A DNA stretch of 64,000 nucleotides. It comes from Martinezella rhizogenes. Its GTDB lineage: Bacteria > Pseudomonadota > Alphaproteobacteria > Rhizobiales > Rhizobiaceae. Below are positions 61,257 to 64,000 of this stretch, piece after piece (within the stretch, counting starts at the first letter, position 1; each line of letters begins with the position of its first letter). The stretch covers positions 372,001-436,000 of the forward strand of contig NZ_SGNY01000004.1 of the NCBI RefSeq assembly GCF_007002745.1, written 5' to 3'. A model generated the notes under the pieces. The model was not told the DNA's origin. It saw only the letters and a list, made by a program, of their open reading frames with translations, and did not search any database. Position numbers and translations under genes: made by a program.

Positions 61257-61966
61257 TGGTGACGTCGATGAGCAACCTCCCGCTGAAAACGCCCCACCTC
61301 ACCCCCGCCCATCTGGGCCTGCCGAAAATCTCGATGATAGGCAACAGGACCTTTCTGATCGAAGCGCCCGGCGAGCTGGACCTGCCCGCCCAGCGGCGTA
61401 TCTGGGCGCTGACGCGTGCGCTGAAAGATCGTCCCGAGGTGCTGGAACTCATACCCGGCATGACCAACCTGCTGATCGTGCTGCGCGGTACGCCTGAAGA
61501 TGCCGGGCATCTGCAGGACGAGCTTCTCGACCTCTGGCAAAGGACGGCGGAGCTCGATCTTCTCGGCAAGACCATCGAAGTGCCCACGACCTATGGCGGC
61601 GAACACGCCATCGACCTTGCGGCGATCTGCGATTATTCCGGCCTACCCGATAAGGAGGTCGTGCGCCTTCACTTCGAGCGCACCTATACGGTTTTCGCCG
61701 TCGGCAGCGCGCCCGGTTTCGGTTATCTCGGCGGTCTCGATCCACGCATTTTCATGCCGCGCAAGAAAGTCCCTTCGCTGCGCATGCTGAAGGGCATGGT
61801 GACGATCGGCGGCATGCAGTCCGGCATCTCGGTTCTGACCGGGCCAAACGGCTGGAATTCGCTGGGTTTCACCGAAATCACCATGTTCGACGCCACGGCC
61901 GAACAGCCAGCTGTGCTGGCGCCCGGCGACCGGGTTCGCTTCCTTCCCGAAAGGATCGAACTATGA
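61253..61966 (+). CDS. pxpB: PxpB/KipI-family subunit (5-oxoprolinase-type)
   Basis: Protein of 237 residues of the KipI/PxpB family. The core SAPGFGYLGGLDPRIFMPRK is conserved, but the next motif, usually PRxxVPAGSVGIGGxQTGIY, reads MLKGMVTIGGMQSGIS here and the end is LTGPNGWNSLGFT. This marks a divergent branch. With PxpC it forms the subunit pair that activates and opens the lactam with ATP in 5-oxoprolinase. ATG overlaps the preceding stop, and its stop overlaps pxpC. Confidence 0.85.
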   Translation: MMVTSMSNLPLKTPHLTPAHLGLPKISMIGNRTFLIEAPGELDLPAQRRIWALTRALKDRPEVLELIPGMTNLLIVLRGTPEDAGHLQDELLDLWQRTAELDLLGKTIEVPTTYGGEHAIDLAAICDYSGLPDKEVVRLHFERTYTVFAVGSAPGFGYLGGLDPRIFMPRKKVPSLRMLKGMVTIGGMQSGISVLTGPNGWNSLGFTEITMFDATAEQPAVLAPGDRVRFLPERIEL

Positions 61967-62961
61967 TCCATATTCTTGCCTGCGGACCGCTGAACACAGT
62001 GCAGGATCTCGGCCGCGCGGGTTACCGCAATATCGGCATCACCGCCACGGGCGCGATGGACCCGATTGCGCTCAGGGTCGGCAATCTTCTCGCCGGCAAC
62101 GGCGAAGAGGCCGCGGCGATTGAAATCCAGACCTTTCCTTTCCGCATCGAATTCGAAGAGGCGCTGACCTTCGCGGTAACCGGCGCGGATTGCGCTGCAC
62201 GGCTCGATGGTGCGGATTTACCGCCTTACTGGTGTGTGCGGGCCGAGAAGGGTCAAATCCTCGAGCTTTCGACCCCGCTGAAAAATGCGCGGGCCTATCT
62301 CTGCCTTCAGGGCGGCGTCGATGTTCCGGTGGTGATGGGATCGCGCAGCACTTCTCTTCGCGGCTCATTCGGCGGTCACGAAGGACGGCATCTCACCACT
62401 GGCGACAGGTTGCCCGTTCTGCCATCCGAGTCACTCGCTCTGCCTGCAAGCGGCCTTGGCCTTACGCCGCTTGCAGAAGCGATGCCGGACATGTTTCCGG
62501 TGTCCGACACCGGCGAATTGCTGCTGAGAGCCATTCCAGCCGCCGAACATGATCTTTTCGGCGACAACGCCGAACGTTTCTGGTCGGAAGCCTGGAAAAT
62601 CACCTCACAGAGCGACCGCACCGGTTACCGGCTGGCCGGAACACCGCTGACCCTTTCGGCTCCCGTGGAACTACGTTCCTATGGCGTCATCCCGGGCGTG
62701 GTTCAGGTGCCGCCAAGTGGCGAGCCGATCATCCAGATGAGCGACGCCAACACGGCCGGCGGTTATCCCAAGATGGCCGGCATCATCGACAGTGACCTGT
62801 GGCGTCTCGGCCAGGCCCGCATCGGCAGCCGCATCCGCTTCGTGCAGGCAACGGTACGGGAGGCGCTGGAGATCGAGAAGGCGATCGACGCCTATTTCGC
62901 GGATATCCGCAGAACCCTGCCGCTGGTTACCGCCGCACTCGGCACGCTGACAAAACGATAA
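61963..62961 (+). CDS. pxpC: PxpC/KipA-family subunit (biotin-dependent carboxyltransferase-like)
   Basis: Protein of 332 residues. N-terminal GPLNTVQDLGRAGYRNIGIT and TGAMDPIALRVGNLLAGN, then GGVDVPVVMGSRSTSLRGSF, SDRTGYRLAGTPL and IQMSDANTAGGYPKMAGIID. All main family motifs (AHS2) are well kept, unlike those of the PxpA and PxpB partners. Coupled to pxpB by ATGA. Confidence 0.9.
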   Translation: MIHILACGPLNTVQDLGRAGYRNIGITATGAMDPIALRVGNLLAGNGEEAAAIEIQTFPFRIEFEEALTFAVTGADCAARLDGADLPPYWCVRAEKGQILELSTPLKNARAYLCLQGGVDVPVVMGSRSTSLRGSFGGHEGRHLTTGDRLPVLPSESLALPASGLGLTPLAEAMPDMFPVSDTGELLLRAIPAAEHDLFGDNAERFWSEAWKITSQSDRTGYRLAGTPLTLSAPVELRSYGVIPGVVQVPPSGEPIIQMSDANTAGGYPKMAGIIDSDLWRLGQARIGSRIRFVQATVREALEIEKAIDAYFADIRRTLPLVTAALGTLTKR

Positions 62962-62986
62962 TCCTGAAGAACAAGGAGAGGGAACC

Positions 62987-63754
62987 ATGAAGATCGATGT
63001 TAATTCCGACATGGGCGAAGGTTTCGGCGTCTATAAGGTCTGCGACGACGAGAAGCTTATGGAAGTCGTCTCTTCGGCGAATGTCGCCTGCGGTTTCCAT
63101 GCCGGCGATCCGGAAATGATGGCGCGCATGGTGCGTCTGGCCAAACAGAACGGCGTCGGCGTCGGCGCCCATCCCGGCCTCGCCGACCGTCTCGGCTTCG
63201 GCCGCCGCGAAATTCCCGTCGACGCGGAAGAAATGGAACAGCAGGTTCTCTACCAGCTCGGCGCGCTTTCGGCGATTGCCAGGGCGCAGGAGGTTGCGCT
63301 CTCCCATATCAGCTTCCATGCCGCCATGGGCAACATGATCAATCGCGATGCGGCGCTTGCCGAACGGATCATGAAAAAGATCAGGGCGGTCGATCCCAAT
63401 CTCATCGTCTTTTCGATGCCGGACATGCTGATCGAAAAGGCGGCGCTGGATTGCGGGCTAAAAGTGCTCAATCTCTTCCTCGCCGACCGCGCCTATGATG
63501 TGAAGGGCCAGCTCGTGCCACGCAAGCTGCCCAATTCCGTCATCAAGGAAGAGGGAAAAGTTCGCGCGCGGGTGCGCCAGTTTCTGGAAAAAGGCACGGT
63601 CACGACCATCGAGGGCGAGATCATTCCCGTTCGCGCCCGGTCGATCCTTGTTCACAGCGACACACCCGGCTCGCTGGAGCTTGCCCGCACGGTGCGTAGC
63701 GAAGTGGAAGCCTGCGGCGGCAGCGTCGTGCCGGCTCGCGAAGTGATCGCCTGA
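62987..63754 (+). CDS. pxpA: PxpA/LamB-YcsF family protein, divergent
   Basis: Protein of 255 residues. N-terminus DVNSDMGEGFGVYKVCDDEK and SANVACGFHAGDPEMMARMV are those of LamB/YcsF. The central motif, normally HVKPHGALYN, reads HISFHAAMGNMINRD here: the Lys-Pro and Gly are lost. The later ADRAYDVKGQLVPRKLPNSV matches. In 5-oxoprolinase PxpA is the subunit that opens the ring, so a changed active site suggests another substrate. GGAGAGGG before the ATG; last gene of the operon. Confidence 0.85.
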   Translation: MKIDVNSDMGEGFGVYKVCDDEKLMEVVSSANVACGFHAGDPEMMARMVRLAKQNGVGVGAHPGLADRLGFGRREIPVDAEEMEQQVLYQLGALSAIARAQEVALSHISFHAAMGNMINRDAALAERIMKKIRAVDPNLIVFSMPDMLIEKAALDCGLKVLNLFLADRAYDVKGQLVPRKLPNSVIKEEGKVRARVRQFLEKGTVTTIEGEIIPVRARSILVHSDTPGSLELARTVRSEVEACGGSVVPAREVIA

Positions 63755-63790
63755 AGCGGGGGCACGCCTCATATTCTGACGTACCAAAAG

Positions 63791-63829
63791 TTACGGCACC
63801 GCATTCCATTCAGGAGCGCGGTGCCGTAA
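63791..63829 (+). terminator. Rho-independent terminator after pxpA
   Basis: Perfect 12-base-pair stem TTACGGCACCGC (63791-63802) and its complement (63818-63829) around a 15-base loop, followed by TTTT, 36 bases after the pxpA stop. The A/T ends also suit the convergent gene beyond. Confidence 0.88.
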
Positions 63830-63908
63830 TTTTGCCGGCTATGCAATTACGATGTGGATTTGCGCCCTTCACAAGCCGGGCCGCATGAGCGCCCCGGCCA
63901 TAAAACCA

Positions 63909-64000
63909 TCAATTCAGCTGGATCACGTGGTTGCTGTCGCTCGTCCAGCTCAGTCTCACCCGGTCACCGGCGGCGCTGACGGCATTGGTGAAACCTTCCG
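63909..64000 (-). CDS. C-terminal end of a gene, probably an ABC transporter ATPase (TOBE domain)
   Basis: The last 30 codons are visible: EGFTNAVSAAGDRVRL, SWTSDSNHVIQLN and a stop at 63909. The strand pattern (GDRVRLSW, then HVIQLN) resembles the TOBE end of PotA/UgpC-type ATPases. The rest lies outside the window, so the call is tentative. Confidence 0.5.
   Translation of the reverse strand, partial: EGFTNAVSAAGDRVRLSWTSDSNHVIQLN

Noticed and set aside
1-64000. CRISPR arrays, toxin-antitoxin pairs, restriction systems or prophage structural genes
   Set aside because: No regularly spaced repeats, and no genes with those motifs were seen anywhere in the window; only one integrase fragment is present.

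Overview
The window looks like a piece of a Rhizobiaceae replicon, most likely Agrobacterium or a close Rhizobium relative. This is inferred from the high G+C coding style, the runs of ABC and TTT uptake operons for plant-derived acids and sugars, the IS427-group IS5-family element, and the ECF sigma / RskA-type anti-sigma arrangement. No rRNA or replication gene is present, so chromosome and large plasmid cannot be told apart here.

Left arm (1-12.4 kb) reads as an accessory region. It holds the end of an efflux operon (DUF1656 + HlyD adaptor), an ECF sigma/anti-sigma pair divergent from a secreted DUF4394 protein with what look like matched ECF promoters, and a hydrolase/DoxX pair flanked by relics of an anti-sigma gene and a fasciclin gene. 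A TetR regulator then faces a three-gene siderophore set (TonB receptor, binding protein, ferric-siderophore reductase). The arm ends in an IS5-family element with a broken transposase, which cuts off the N-terminal part of a tyrosine-type integrase next to tRNA-Ser(CGA). This is the classic scar of an island integrated at a tRNA 3' end.

12.6-24 kb is a catabolic locus. A minus-strand operon (family 5 binding protein, two permeases, a fused double ATPase, a DapA/NanA-type lyase) diverges from a plus-strand operon (sialidase-like BNR protein, PdxA2-like dehydrogenase, iron alcohol dehydrogenase). A DUF1537 kinase and an FCD/GntR regulator converge on it. PdxA2 plus DUF1537 is the known core for oxidising and cleaving four-carbon acid sugars; the other partners suggest a different starting compound.

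24-36 kb carries a cluster of poorly understood enzymes: an ATP-grasp/polysaccharide deacetylase fusion, an SbmA/YddA-like ABC protein whose ATPase motifs are all eroded, and a three-gene transglutaminase/DUF2126, permuted ATP-grasp/alpha-E, transglutaminase operon. A TadG-like vWA protein, an ABC-F ATPase, and a D-lactate plus an L-lactate dehydrogenase follow (36-42 kb), then a MarR-GNAT fusion with a perfect palindrome in front.

43-57 kb has two parallel minus-strand sugar-acid operons. One has an ABC transporter (polar amino acid type), an SDR, an RraA-like aldolase and an idonate-type dehydrogenase. The other has a TctABC transporter, an RraA-like paralogue, a DenD-like dehydrogenase, an SDR and a 2-hydroxyacid dehydrogenase, with a LysR regulator upstream. 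Two paralogous EamA exporters meet tail to tail at 57.8 kb.

59-63.8 kb is a tightly overlapping operon of accB, accC, a biotin-carrier-like protein without the biotin lysine, and PxpB/PxpC/PxpA homologues. PxpA departs from the family consensus at its central His motif, so the set may act on a substrate other than 5-oxoproline. A strong terminator and the C-terminal end of a minus-strand gene, probably an ABC ATPase, close the window.
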